In this document: piece by piece, positions 34,859 through 43,077 of the stretch
Numbering within the stretch: the stretch's first letter is position 1
How the letters are laid out: each line of letters begins with the position of its first letter
NCBI GenBank assembly: GCA_012517875.1
Contig: JAAYUB010000022.1
Coordinates: 1-56,282, forward strand
DNA from: Acidobacteriota bacterium
GTDB taxonomy: Bacteria > Acidobacteriota > JAAYUB01
Direction of reading: 5' to 3'
DNA length: 56,282 bases
Notes under the pieces: model-generated
What the model saw: the letters and a program-made list of their open reading frames with translations, nothing else
Database searches by the model: none
Told to the model about the DNA's origin: nothing
Made by a program: the position numbers and the translations under genes

Positions 34859-35391
34859 GGGCACCGGACCGGCTGGCGCTTCCACGGCGTGGCGGTTTCG
34901 ACCGGGACGACGAACAGCAGCTTCTTCCGCTGGAGCACCACCCGCGCCTGCACGTAGTCGCCCGGCTGGAGCGGGTCGGAGAACCTCAGGAGCAACGGCG
35001 GTTCGGCGACGGCCGCCAGCCACTCGACGGCATCATCCAGAGTGCCGAATATCCGGGCGGACGACTCCCGGCCTTCGGTCGTGGTTGATCCGAAAAACTG
35101 CCGGGTGCGGGGATCATAAGACAGCCGCTTGTCCACCGTCGCCTCGGCGCAGAACTCATCGAACCAGATGCTCCGTTCGCCGCGCAACTCGGCCTCGTAG
35201 CGGAAAATGACCGTCTCGCCGCCCTCCAGCAGCCGGCGGAGAGCGGTCGGGTCGACGTCCCGAATGCGGCACCGCAGCGCGACTGTCTGAGACTCGCATG
35301 CACAGCTCAGATTGACCAGCTCGCCCTGCTCGTCGAGCAATACGTTCAGCATGCTCCAGATGGAGAGCAGGACGACCAGCTGGATTCTCAT
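34855..35391 (-). CDS. DUF4390 domain protein
   Basis: A 178-residue protein with a short hydrophobic N-terminus that may be a signal or anchor, and a beta-rich body containing FRYEAELRGERSIWFDEFCAE, the typical DUF4390 core, and FSDPLQPGDYVQARVVLQ near the C-terminus. DUF4390 genes often sit immediately upstream of ntrY in Proteobacteria and here too the two overlap as ATGA. The family function is unknown. Its own start overlaps the amidohydrolase stop. Confidence 0.82.
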   Translation of the reverse strand: MRIQLVVLLSIWSMLNVLLDEQGELVNLSCACESQTVALRCRIRDVDPTALRRLLEGGETVIFRYEAELRGERSIWFDEFCAEATVDKRLSYDPRTRQFFGSTTTEGRESSARIFGTLDDAVEWLAAVAEPPLLLRFSDPLQPGDYVQARVVLQRKKLLFVVPVETATPWKRQPVRCP

Positions 35392-37076
35392 CGGTTCTCG
35401 GGCTCCTTTGGCGCCCGGCCGTCGTAGACGATCCGGCCGCCGACCATCGTCAGGAGCACCCGAGTCTTCAGGATGTCACTCTCCGGAACCCGCATCAGGT
35501 CCTGGTCGGTCACGGTGATGTCCGCCCACTTGCCGTTGGCCAGCACCCCTTTGTCCTTCTCCTGGAAAGCGGCGAACGCGCTCCACTCCGTCATGCCCCG
35601 CAGGGCCTGTTCCCGGGTCATCCGCTCCATGGGTGTCCAGCCCCCCGGCGGCTGGCCCGCTTTGTCCATGCGGGTGACTGCAGCGTAGAAGCCGAGCAGC
35701 GGATCGGGCGCCTCCACCGGAAAATCCGAACCGGTGGGGATCACCACACCCGTGCGGATCAGGGTCTGCCAGGTGTAGGCATAGCGGGCCCGCTCCGGTC
35801 CCAGGCGCCGGACCGCCCACGGCATATCGGATGTGCAATGGGTGGGTTGCATCGACGGGATCACGCCGAGCGCATGGAATCGCGGGATGTCGGCCATCGC
35901 CAGCACCTGCGCATGTTCCACCCGGAAGCGTCGTTCGCGGCCGTCGGGCAGTCCGGCCAGGACGCGCTGGTACACGTCCAGGATGGTCCGGTTGGCTCGG
36001 TCGCCGATGGCGTGGGTGCACGCCTGAAAGCCGTAGCGGGCGCACAGCCGAGCGATGCGTTCCAGGGTTTCAGTCGGATTGACCGGCAGGCCGCTGGTGT
36101 CGGGGCGGTCGGTGTATGGCGCCAGCAGCCAGGCGCCCCGGGAGCCCAGCGCACCATCGGCGTACATCTTCACCGCCCGGATCACCAGGCGGCCCGCGGC
36201 ATCCTGTGAGACGCCGGCGGCAAGCTGGCTCTCCAGCCACGCCTCATCACCCTCGAGCATGGCCCAGATCCGGATGGGCATCTGGTCCGCCTGCAACAGC
36301 GCCCGGTACTGCGCCAGCTCGGCGGACCCGACGCCGGCGTCGTGGACCTGGGTCAGCCCCACAGCGGCGCAGCGTTCCATTGCTCGCTTCAGACGGCGGC
36401 GGATATCCTCGGGCCGCGCCGCCGGGATTTTTGATTCGATCAGGTCGGACGCGCGGTCCACCAGAATCCCGGTGGGGCGCCCGGACTCGTCCACGAGGAT
36501 CTCGCCTCCGTCGACCGGTACAGCGCGCTCCCCCAGTCCGGCTATTTCCATGGCCCGTCGGTTGCACCAAATCGCGTGACCGTCCACCCGGGTCAGGGCC
36601 ACCGGATGATCGGGAGCGGCGGCAGTGAGACTGGCCTGGGTGGGAAATAGTTTCTCAGGCCACCGGTTCTGGTCCCAGCCGCGGCCCAGGATCCAATCGC
36701 CGGCCGGCGTGCCGGCGGCGGAACGCCGCACCAGCATCGCCACGTCGGCCTCGCTCGCGGCTCCGGTCAGGTCCAGAATCTCCATGGCCCGGCCCAGGCC
36801 ACCCACGTGCGCGTGGCCGTCAACGAAGCCCGGATAGGCTGTCGCGCCCGCCAGGTCCAGCACCACGGTCCGCGCGCCGGCCAGCGGCGCTATTTCCTCC
36901 CAGGAGCCGGTGGCCGCCACCCGGTCGCCGCGAATGGCCAGGGCGGTCACGACGGGGCGCGCCGCATCCAGCGTATAGATGACGCCGTTTTTCAGGATCC
37001 GGTCCGCCGGTTCATCGGCCATCGCGACGCTCCAGAGGAGGGTAAAAACACATAGCATCGCCGACCGTGTTTGCAT
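35388..37076 (-). CDS. Exported amidohydrolase (YtcJ type)
   Basis: A 562-residue metal-dependent hydrolase of the amidohydrolase-3 group, with a signal peptide (residues 1-20) and LKNGVIYTLDAARPVVTALAI at the start of the composite beta domain. The metal motif HxH is in VDGHAHVGG, further His residues in FRVEHAQVLA and THAIGDRANR, and PTGSDFPVEAPDP near the C-terminus. Substrates of this group are usually N-acyl or formamide compounds and cannot be specified. It is the first gene of an amidohydrolase - DUF4390 - ntrY unit. Confidence 0.9.
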   Translation of the reverse strand: MQTRSAMLCVFTLLWSVAMADEPADRILKNGVIYTLDAARPVVTALAIRGDRVAATGSWEEIAPLAGARTVVLDLAGATAYPGFVDGHAHVGGLGRAMEILDLTGAASEADVAMLVRRSAAGTPAGDWILGRGWDQNRWPEKLFPTQASLTAAAPDHPVALTRVDGHAIWCNRRAMEIAGLGERAVPVDGGEILVDESGRPTGILVDRASDLIESKIPAARPEDIRRRLKRAMERCAAVGLTQVHDAGVGSAELAQYRALLQADQMPIRIWAMLEGDEAWLESQLAAGVSQDAAGRLVIRAVKMYADGALGSRGAWLLAPYTDRPDTSGLPVNPTETLERIARLCARYGFQACTHAIGDRANRTILDVYQRVLAGLPDGRERRFRVEHAQVLAMADIPRFHALGVIPSMQPTHCTSDMPWAVRRLGPERARYAYTWQTLIRTGVVIPTGSDFPVEAPDPLLGFYAAVTRMDKAGQPPGGWTPMERMTREQALRGMTEWSAFAAFQEKDKGVLANGKWADITVTDQDLMRVPESDILKTRVLLTMVGGRIVYDGRAPKEPENR

Positions 37077-37081
37077 ATAAT
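37076..37081 (+). promoter_or_regulatory. Possible -10 element of the DnaC-like ATPase gene
   Basis: TATAAT is 47 bases upstream of the ATG at 37128, overlapping the divergent amidohydrolase start. No good -35 is seen. Confidence 0.3.
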
Positions 37082-37127
37082 AGCCTGCCTTAGAGGAAAT
37101 TCAGCGTCATTGTAGCCGAAAGCAAGG

Positions 37128-37964
37128 ATGCATTCAACGCCGATGCCCGACCGCGACGACTACCGATCACTGTTCGCCGAGTACTTTGACGCCCGCTGCC
37201 CGGACTGCCAGAATTCCCGCTGGGTGGTGGAAAACGGTGTCGCCCGCCGATGCCACTGTTTCACCGAAGAGCTGGCGGAACACCGCCTGGCGTTCGCCGG
37301 CATCCCCCCTTCCTACCAGCGATGCCGGCTGGACAATTTCATGCCCCAAAACGCCAAGCAGCGCGAGGCACTATCGTTCGTGGAGATGTTCATCACCTCG
37401 TTCCAGCGCGGTGAAGCGCTGGGCCGGGGACTGTTGATCCGCGGCCCGGTGGGCGTCGGCAAGACCCATCTGGCCGTGGCCGTCCTGCGCCGCCTCATCG
37501 AGCAGGGCTTCACCGGACGGTTCCAAAATTTCCTACATCTCATCGAGCAGATCCGGCAAAGCTTCGATGACAGCGGCGCCGACATCGAGGGGAAACTGTT
37601 CCGCCGGCTGAGCCGCTGCCAGGTGGTGCTGCTCGATGAACTGGGAGCCACCCGCCCCACCGAGTTCGTCTTCAACAAGCTGTACGACATCATCAATTTC
37701 TGTTTCGATCAGCGAATCTCGGTGCTGTTTACCACCAATTACTCGGACCATGCGGCCCGACCCGGCTGGTCGGCTCCCGCCGCCTCTCCGGCGACCGATT
37801 CCGAGGGGCGCCCGAAGACCGATCCGGCCGGTCCGGGCTCAGCCACGGCGTACACTCTGGCCGAGCGGATCACCCAGCGGCTTTACTCACGGATCATGGA
37901 GCGGTGCACCGACGTGGTGCTTCAGGGATCCGACTACCGCCTCCGGCACAAGGCCAAAAGCTGA
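37128..37964 (+). CDS. DnaC/IstB-like AAA+ ATPase with zinc motif
   Basis: A 278-residue ATPase. An N-terminal Cys cluster (C24-x2-C27, C42-x-C44) resembles a zinc site. Walker A is GPVGVGKTH (106-114) and Walker B is VVLLDELG (about 166-173), followed by a sensor-1 stretch VLFTTNYS. The C-terminus has an arginine-finger candidate in ERITQRLYSRIMERC, with an inserted Pro/Ala/Gly-rich loop of about 35 residues before it. This is the layout of helicase loaders (DnaC, DnaI) and IstB. No transposase lies next to it, so a replication-loading role is more likely than an IS helper. Confidence 0.85.
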   Translation: MHSTPMPDRDDYRSLFAEYFDARCPDCQNSRWVVENGVARRCHCFTEELAEHRLAFAGIPPSYQRCRLDNFMPQNAKQREALSFVEMFITSFQRGEALGRGLLIRGPVGVGKTHLAVAVLRRLIEQGFTGRFQNFLHLIEQIRQSFDDSGADIEGKLFRRLSRCQVVLLDELGATRPTEFVFNKLYDIINFCFDQRISVLFTTNYSDHAARPGWSAPAASPATDSEGRPKTDPAGPGSATAYTLAERITQRLYSRIMERCTDVVLQGSDYRLRHKAKS

Positions 37965-38031
37965 GAGCCGGCTCTCCTGGTCATGTTTCCGAAAAAAACT
38001 GGTGCGGAAATCTTGGCGTCGCCGCCGGTGT

Positions 38032-38796
38032 TCAGCCTTTGACCTCGATTTTGTCGAAGGTGAGCAGCACACGGGAATCGACCAGCTTGCCTTTGGTGAT
38101 CGCCGGAAACACGATGGATGAATCGATCATGTTCCGGACCTTGACGGCCGTCCCCGGATCGCCCCCGGAGATGGAGAGGATCTCCGCGCTGCCGTCGGAC
38201 CGAACATGGGTGAGCACGCCCAGGCGGTCGCCCTTCAGTTTCTGAAAATCGTTTTCCGCGAACATCTTGACCGTGACCGTGCTGATCCGGGGCTGATAGA
38301 CCTGGTCGGACGAAATCCGCTCGGGGGAAAAATCATATAGGTTTTGGAGATACTGGCGCTCCACGAGGTTCTCCGCCATGCCGTTGCCCGTGGAATCGTC
38401 CAGAAAGGCCTGCAGGTTCTCAAATCCCACCGGCGAATAGACCAGCAGCGAAATGGCCAGGAAGAACAGCACCGTGATGGGCACCGCGAGGAAAACCGTC
38501 CGCAAATGCTCGGCCATCGAGAACTCGAGCAAGCGGAATTGCAGGGTGGCAAACCAGTTGGATTGCAGGGGATGGGGTGCGAAATTGAGTTGGGAGTTCA
38601 GCGCGTAAGTGAGTCGGGCGGGAGCTGAAACAACCTGCAGACTCCGAACCATGTCACGGGCTTCGGTCATCCGGGCAAGGTACATGCGGCACGCGGCGCA
38701 GCGCGTCAGGTGACCGTTCAGATCCATTTCATCGGCGCTGGAAAGCTCACCGTCGATATATTCATGAACCAAAATCTTGTAGTTATCGCAATCCAT
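38032..38796 (-). CDS. Zinc anti-sigma factor with TonB-like C-terminus
   Basis: A 254-residue protein. The N-terminus has the zinc anti-sigma motif H29-x3-C33-x2-C36 in GHLTRCAAC. A single membrane helix lies at about 106-122 (LRTVFLAVPITVLFFLAISLLV). The periplasmic C-terminal region (about 165-254) has the beta-hairpin pattern VTHVRSDGSAEILSISGG and VRNMIDSSIVFPA, similar to TonB C-terminal domains. It overlaps the ECF sigma gene by 14 bases and probably holds that sigma factor at the membrane. Confidence 0.85.
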   Translation of the reverse strand: MDCDNYKILVHEYIDGELSSADEMDLNGHLTRCAACRMYLARMTEARDMVRSLQVVSAPARLTYALNSQLNFAPHPLQSNWFATLQFRLLEFSMAEHLRTVFLAVPITVLFFLAISLLVYSPVGFENLQAFLDDSTGNGMAENLVERQYLQNLYDFSPERISSDQVYQPRISTVTVKMFAENDFQKLKGDRLGVLTHVRSDGSAEILSISGGDPGTAVKVRNMIDSSIVFPAITKGKLVDSRVLLTFDKIEVKG

Positions 38797-39436
38797 ATGG
38801 ATACCCTGACAGACAGCTGTCCATCAAACTCCGCAGTTGCTCGCGCGCCCGGGCGATCCGGCTCTTGACCGTGCCCAAGGACAGCCCGAGACAGTTCCCG
38901 ATCTCCTCATAGGACATCGCCTCGATGTCCCGCAGCAACAGCACCATCCGGTATTTGAACGGCAGCCGGTCCAGACAGCGCTGCAGATTCTCCTGCGTTT
39001 CCCGCATGGCGCATGCCTGCTCCGGACTCGGCGCACCGCCGCTCAGGGACAGGTTGAGCCGGATCATCGCCGCATGGTTCAGATCGTGGAGCGAAACCGT
39101 TCTGCCGCGGCGCCGCACGCGCCACCAGCGTTGCCGGTTGGCCGCCTTGTTGGCCACGATCCGGTACAACCAGGTCTTCAATGATGACTCGCCGCGGAAC
39201 GTGTCCAGTTTCCGGTAGACGGTCATGAAAACATCCTGGGTCAAATCGAGGGCGTCGTCGAAATGACCCAGCAGGCGATAGGCCAAGTGGAAGATCATGT
39301 CGCGGTATTCGGCATAGACATCCTCGAAACGGCAGCACACGCGTGCTGCATCGCCCGCTACGAGTTCGGAGTCCGAATACGGCAGGACCAGCTTTGCTTC
39401 CGGGATGTCTTTCAACGTCAGATCCTGAGTAGCCAT
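38783..39436 (-). CDS. ECF (RpoE-like) RNA polymerase sigma factor
   Basis: A 217-residue sigma-70 family protein. Region 2 contains YRDMIFHLAYRLLGHFDDALDLTQDVF and the -10 binding TFRGESSLKTWLYRIVANKA. Region 4 contains LPFKYRMVLLLRDIEAMSYEEIGNCLG with the helix-turn-helix LSLGTVKSRIARAREQL. The first 30 residues are an extra N-terminal arm. Its gene overlaps that of the cognate zinc anti-sigma factor and is divergent from the decaheme cytochrome-porin genes. GGAG precedes the ATG. Confidence 0.93.
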   Translation of the reverse strand: MATQDLTLKDIPEAKLVLPYSDSELVAGDAARVCCRFEDVYAEYRDMIFHLAYRLLGHFDDALDLTQDVFMTVYRKLDTFRGESSLKTWLYRIVANKAANRQRWWRVRRRGRTVSLHDLNHAAMIRLNLSLSGGAPSPEQACAMRETQENLQRCLDRLPFKYRMVLLLRDIEAMSYEEIGNCLGLSLGTVKSRIARAREQLRSLMDSCLSGYPYGLR

Positions 39437-39531
39437 CGCCGGTTTCTCCCGAAGTCCTGATCAGTTAGACAACAGACCTCGGAAAAAGTTCCGCCCAGTT
39501 GGATTATAGCATACGTTCTCATGGTGAAATG

Positions 39532-39542
39532 TGTTGACAACA
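39532..39542 (+). promoter_or_regulatory. Dyad TGTTGACAACA overlapping a -35 element
   Basis: An 11-base perfect palindrome that contains the TTGACA of the predicted conduit promoter. A repressor here would block the -35. Confidence 0.4.
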
Positions 39543-39563
39543 TTTGTTCCAATTCTATATCAT
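39534..39563 (+). promoter_or_regulatory. Promoter of the decaheme cytochrome - porin operon
   Basis: TTGACA (39534-39539) and TATCAT (39558-39563) are 18 bases apart; TATATC at 16 bases is an alternative -10. The region is AT-rich. The leader to the ATG at 39734 is about 165 bases and contains an ATCAAC/GTTGAT inverted repeat (39562-39567 and 39588-39593). Confidence 0.6.
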
Positions 39564-39733
39564 CAACTTCAGATTATATATTAAGTGGTTGATAAATGAG
39601 CTTTTCCCTCAATTATTACCGTTGATCCATCGCCGTACTTTCCCGTGTGGAGAGTGCGAGTTCAATCCCCACACCGGCTGATCAATCCGATGATTTGAGT
39701 GTCTGTTTTTCTACCTCACATACAGGAGGCCTC

Positions 39734-40690
39734 ATGAAACGGTGTCTCGCGTTTCTCCTGCCGGCCTCCATCGTCCTGCTGATGGGCTTCGGCCTGGCGG
39801 CTGATGCCGCCAAGTCGTCTCCCACCGAGGAACTCCTCCCCGAAACGAGCCGCCAGTGCGCGAGTTGCCACGACGAGCTGTACAACCGCTTCGTGGCCGC
39901 CAACGCGCACGCCCGGCTGAAATCGTTCGAGTGGGGAACAGGCCTCGGTGGATGCGAAGCCTGCCATGGGAATGCTCAGAAGCACCTCGATTCGGGAGAG
40001 AAGACCGACATCTTCTCCTTCGGGGACGCGGACGAGGCGAAAACGAACGGGATGTGCATGACCTGTCACAAAACCGGCGAGTTTTCGCAATGGGCCCACG
40101 GCGCGCATGCCCGTAATGGACTGGCGTGCACCGAGTGTCACACCATCCACAAGGGCAAAGGACGCACGGCCGGCGACCAGATGGTGTTGTGCGGCAAGTG
40201 CCACGCCGACATCAACGCCAAAATGAACTACCCCTCGCACCACCCGGTGCGCGAGGGCAAGATGGGCTGCACCAGCTGCCACACGCCGCATGCCGGCGCC
40301 GTGATCGGTTCACTGAAGACCACCGAGCAGAAAAACGACCTGTGCCTCAAGTGCCACAGCCGCTACCAGGGTCCGTTCGTCTTCGAGCACGCGCCGGTCG
40401 TGGAAGACTGCACCATCTGCCATGCCCCGCACGGTGCGGCCGCCAACAACCTGTTGACGCAGAACGAACCGTTCCTCTGCCTGCAGTGCCACTCCGCCCA
40501 TTTCCACATGGCCCGGATCGGCGATTCGACCCCGCACAGCGGGCCGTCGGGTGACGCCTCCAACCGCTGGGGCGAGTCGGGCTGGATCCGCGCCTACGGC
40601 ACCAAGTGCACCCAGTGCCATTCCCAGGTCCACGGCTCTGATTTGCCGTCCCAGGGCGTCAGCAGCCATGGCCGCAGCCTGAGCCGGTAA
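39734..40690 (+). CDS. Decaheme c-type cytochrome (MtrA/DmsE type)
   Basis: A 318-residue exported protein with a signal peptide (hydrophobic core about 5-22) and ten CXXCH motifs: CASCH (from residue 42), CEACH, CMTCH, CTECH, CGKCH, CTSCH, CLKCH, CTICH, CLQCH and CTQCH. Number and spacing match the MtrA/DmsE decaheme family, which forms a heme wire inside an outer-membrane barrel. The following gene encodes such a barrel. AGGAGG precedes the ATG at 39734. It is divergent from the ECF sigma/anti-sigma pair. Confidence 0.94.
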   Translation: MKRCLAFLLPASIVLLMGFGLAADAAKSSPTEELLPETSRQCASCHDELYNRFVAANAHARLKSFEWGTGLGGCEACHGNAQKHLDSGEKTDIFSFGDADEAKTNGMCMTCHKTGEFSQWAHGAHARNGLACTECHTIHKGKGRTAGDQMVLCGKCHADINAKMNYPSHHPVREGKMGCTSCHTPHAGAVIGSLKTTEQKNDLCLKCHSRYQGPFVFEHAPVVEDCTICHAPHGAAANNLLTQNEPFLCLQCHSAHFHMARIGDSTPHSGPSGDASNRWGESGWIRAYGTKCTQCHSQVHGSDLPSQGVSSHGRSLSR

Positions 40691-40702
40691 AGGAGGCCGC
40701 AC

Positions 40703-42433
40703 ATGAAAAAGCATTTCACGCTGATCGCGCTCATCGTGGCGGTGCTGGCCGTCCCGGTTCTCGCCCAGGGCGGCGCCACGCGAACGGAGGGCAAGTTCGT
40801 CATCGGCATTGCCGGGGATGATCTGGACCGGTACATCGGCCGGGCCGCAGAGTACGAAATCGCCGACCAGGGCGTCCGCCCCTGGGTCAAAGCCTACCTG
40901 GAGCTGCTGAATCGCAACCTGTATCTCGAAATGGCCGCGGCGCACAGCGGCAATCCCGACGACCAGCTGTACCGGGTTCACGTGAACGCTGCCCGGGTCT
41001 GGGACAGCCGGTTCATCTACCGCCGGTTTCTGCACCGCCTGGACCACGATCCGCTCGCCAACATCGACACCACCCAGGTGGCCGGCCACCTCTACACGTA
41101 TGCCGATGACCTGGCGCCCGCCCACGATTACCGGATCACGCACAGCGAAATTGCGTTCCTGAACGAATTCAGGATTCCGCAGGCGGAATGGCTCTCGCTC
41201 CGGTTCGATTACACTCGTCAGCAACGCGAGGGCGCCCACCAGTCCACCCAGCTGAACCACTGTTCCTCCTGCCACGTCACGGGCCAGGTGCGGCCGGTGG
41301 ATGAAGCCCAGGACGACATTCAGTTCGGCATCGCCGTGGACACCGCCAAAGCCGGCGGATCCTACACGTTCCAGTACCGCCGGTTCAGCGATTCGGTTGG
41401 GTCCCTGCCCTACCTGTTCGACGAAGCGGTTCATCCCGGCACCCGGCTGGATGTCTTCACCAACCGGATCCTCTACGACCGCACGAACGGAGAGATCCCC
41501 GTCAGCCAGGTGCCCGACACCAATAAACTGCTCCATGCTCTCAAGGCGTATTACAACATCGATGATCGCAACACGGTCACCGGCGCTTTCCTCTATTCCG
41601 AAGTCGAGAACAAGACCAGCGATCTCAAAATCTACTCCCGCAATTACACCGGTCGCTATACCGGATCGCTCGGGCGCGGCGTCACCGTCAACGCCCGATT
41701 CCGGTACTCGAACATCGACAATGCCACGACCTTTGTGGAGCTTCCGGACCAGGTGGCCAATGCGGGACCGCAAGCAGGCCGAACGTACGCCGAGGCCTAT
41801 CCGACCTTCGGTGGGGCATCATTCACCCGCTACTCGGCCCAGTCACGGGAAAACACCGAATTCGATGCCGACCTGAGCGTGCCCCTGCCCGGCCGAAACC
41901 GTTTTGTGGCGGAATACGATTTCGAGGACTCCGCCCGGGACTACTTTGAGACCGGCTCCACCCGTGAGCATCAGCTGACCTTCACCTTCCGGACAGACCA
42001 CCGCCGGGAGCTGTCGGGCTGGGCCCGCTACCAGGCGTCCTTCATCGACAATCCCTTCGCCAACCGGAATGCTGCGGTGGAGGAGGTGCTCCAGCCGTTT
42101 TCGACTCCGGGCGCCGTACCGTTCCCGGGCGTCCAGTACTTCCAGTTGTACGCATCGCGGCAAGCCACGCTCACCAACCAGCCCGCCATGACCCACGACC
42201 TGAAACTCAACGGAACCTGGAAACCGATCCGGAACGGCGCGCTGAACGTGGCGTACAACCTCAAGCACGCGACCAACGACGAGCTGAATTTCTCGGACTG
42301 GTCTCAGACGGTCCACACCGTTGGTGCGGATGCCTGGTACTCCCCGGACGAGACAATCACCCTCAACGCCGGGATCCATTACACCGATTACGAGACGGAG
42401 TCGCTGTTCGTGCAACCCGTCTGGAATGGTTGA
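40703..42433 (+). CDS. MtrB/PioB-like outer-membrane barrel, part before in-frame UGA
   Basis: A 576-residue reading frame with a signal peptide (residues 1-21, AQGG) and many alternating beta-strands, such as HALKAYYNIDDRNTVTGAF and GVTVNARFRYSN, as in MtrB/PioB barrels that sheath a decaheme cytochrome. C187-S-S-C190-H191 is a heme-attachment motif inside the barrel protein. The frame stops at UGA (codon 577, 42431-42433), but the same frame continues to a normal barrel end (42434-42856). The full product would be about 717 residues, normal for the family. It starts 12 bases after the decaheme gene with AAAGGAGG upstream, so the two form an operon. Confidence 0.85.
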   Translation: MKKHFTLIALIVAVLAVPVLAQGGATRTEGKFVIGIAGDDLDRYIGRAAEYEIADQGVRPWVKAYLELLNRNLYLEMAAAHSGNPDDQLYRVHVNAARVWDSRFIYRRFLHRLDHDPLANIDTTQVAGHLYTYADDLAPAHDYRITHSEIAFLNEFRIPQAEWLSLRFDYTRQQREGAHQSTQLNHCSSCHVTGQVRPVDEAQDDIQFGIAVDTAKAGGSYTFQYRRFSDSVGSLPYLFDEAVHPGTRLDVFTNRILYDRTNGEIPVSQVPDTNKLLHALKAYYNIDDRNTVTGAFLYSEVENKTSDLKIYSRNYTGRYTGSLGRGVTVNARFRYSNIDNATTFVELPDQVANAGPQAGRTYAEAYPTFGGASFTRYSAQSRENTEFDADLSVPLPGRNRFVAEYDFEDSARDYFETGSTREHQLTFTFRTDHRRELSGWARYQASFIDNPFANRNAAVEEVLQPFSTPGAVPFPGVQYFQLYASRQATLTNQPAMTHDLKLNGTWKPIRNGALNVAYNLKHATNDELNFSDWSQTVHTVGADAWYSPDETITLNAGIHYTDYETESLFVQPVWNG

Positions 42434-42856
42434 GCGGCCGGCATCACGACGGGCCAGTTTGGCTCGTTATACGACCCGATGGATTACCACGGTCACGACA
42501 CCAACGCGTTTTTCACCGCCAATTTCATCCCCCGCGAACGCCTGCGCATCTACGCGGAGTTCGCCTTCAACCAGGTGGACGAAGGCCTCGACGGGATCTC
42601 GATCAACCTCGCCCAGGTGCCCGGCGTGCCACCGGGCAACCTGTTTGACTACAGCATCGACGAAACACTGGGCGATTACTCCCACGTCAACGTCCGCCAC
42701 ATCATGGGCAAGTACGGGTTTTCCTACGAGTTCGCCAACGGCATCTCGCTGCTGTCCTATCTCAAGCACGACAATTACAACGACAACACCCCATACCTGT
42801 TCGACGCGACTGGGACCGTGATCAGCCTGGTCGCCGGGCTCGGTTACCGATTCTGA
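42434..42856 (+). pseudogene. C-terminal part of the MtrB/PioB-like barrel after in-frame UGA
   Basis: 140 codons in the same frame as 40703-42433, starting AAGITTGQFGSLYDPMDYHG. The composition and strand pattern (RERLRIYAEFAFNQ, ISLLSYLKHDNY) continue the barrel, and it ends GLGYRF, with the C-terminal aromatic residue typical of outer-membrane proteins. An internal ATG at 42479 has no good ribosome binding site. The segment is either the tail of a gene broken by a nonsense change, read through, or whole in reality with a sequencing error. Confidence 0.8.
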
Positions 42857-42883
42857 TCCACGCGGACGACACATTCGTTCCGG

Positions 42884-42915
42884 GCCGCCGGCTGATTGCC
42901 GGCGGCTCTTTTTTT
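42884..42915 (+). terminator. Rho-independent terminator of the conduit operon
   Basis: A nine-base-pair GC-only stem (42884-42892 with 42898-42906), TGATT loop, followed by TCTTTTTTT. Confidence 0.9.
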
Positions 42916-42945
42916 CACCGGTTCCTGCGCCGCCGGGCTTTCCGG

Positions 42946-42974
42946 TTGCAACGAATCGCGTTTACTGATAAGAT
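42946..42974 (+). promoter_or_regulatory. Possible promoter of the RNase P RNA gene
   Basis: TTGCAA (42946-42951) and TAAGAT (42969-42974) are 17 bases apart. It would leave a leader of about 95 bases before the mature RNA. Confidence 0.35.
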
Positions 42975-43077
42975 TTACAAACAGATCGTGAGCATCCACA
43001 CCCCGTGCGGCATGCTGAAGGTGCCCCTAGGCCGAGAGACCGGCACGGGAGTGATCTTTGAATCATGAATCATGTAT

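Noticed and set aside
37128-37964. Part of an IS21-like element
   Set aside because: No istA-type transposase, inverted repeats or target duplications are visible.
42431-42470. UGA as a selenocysteine codon
   Set aside because: The hairpin behind the UGA is short and not at standard spacing; no selenoprotein family is recognised. Kept only as one possibility.
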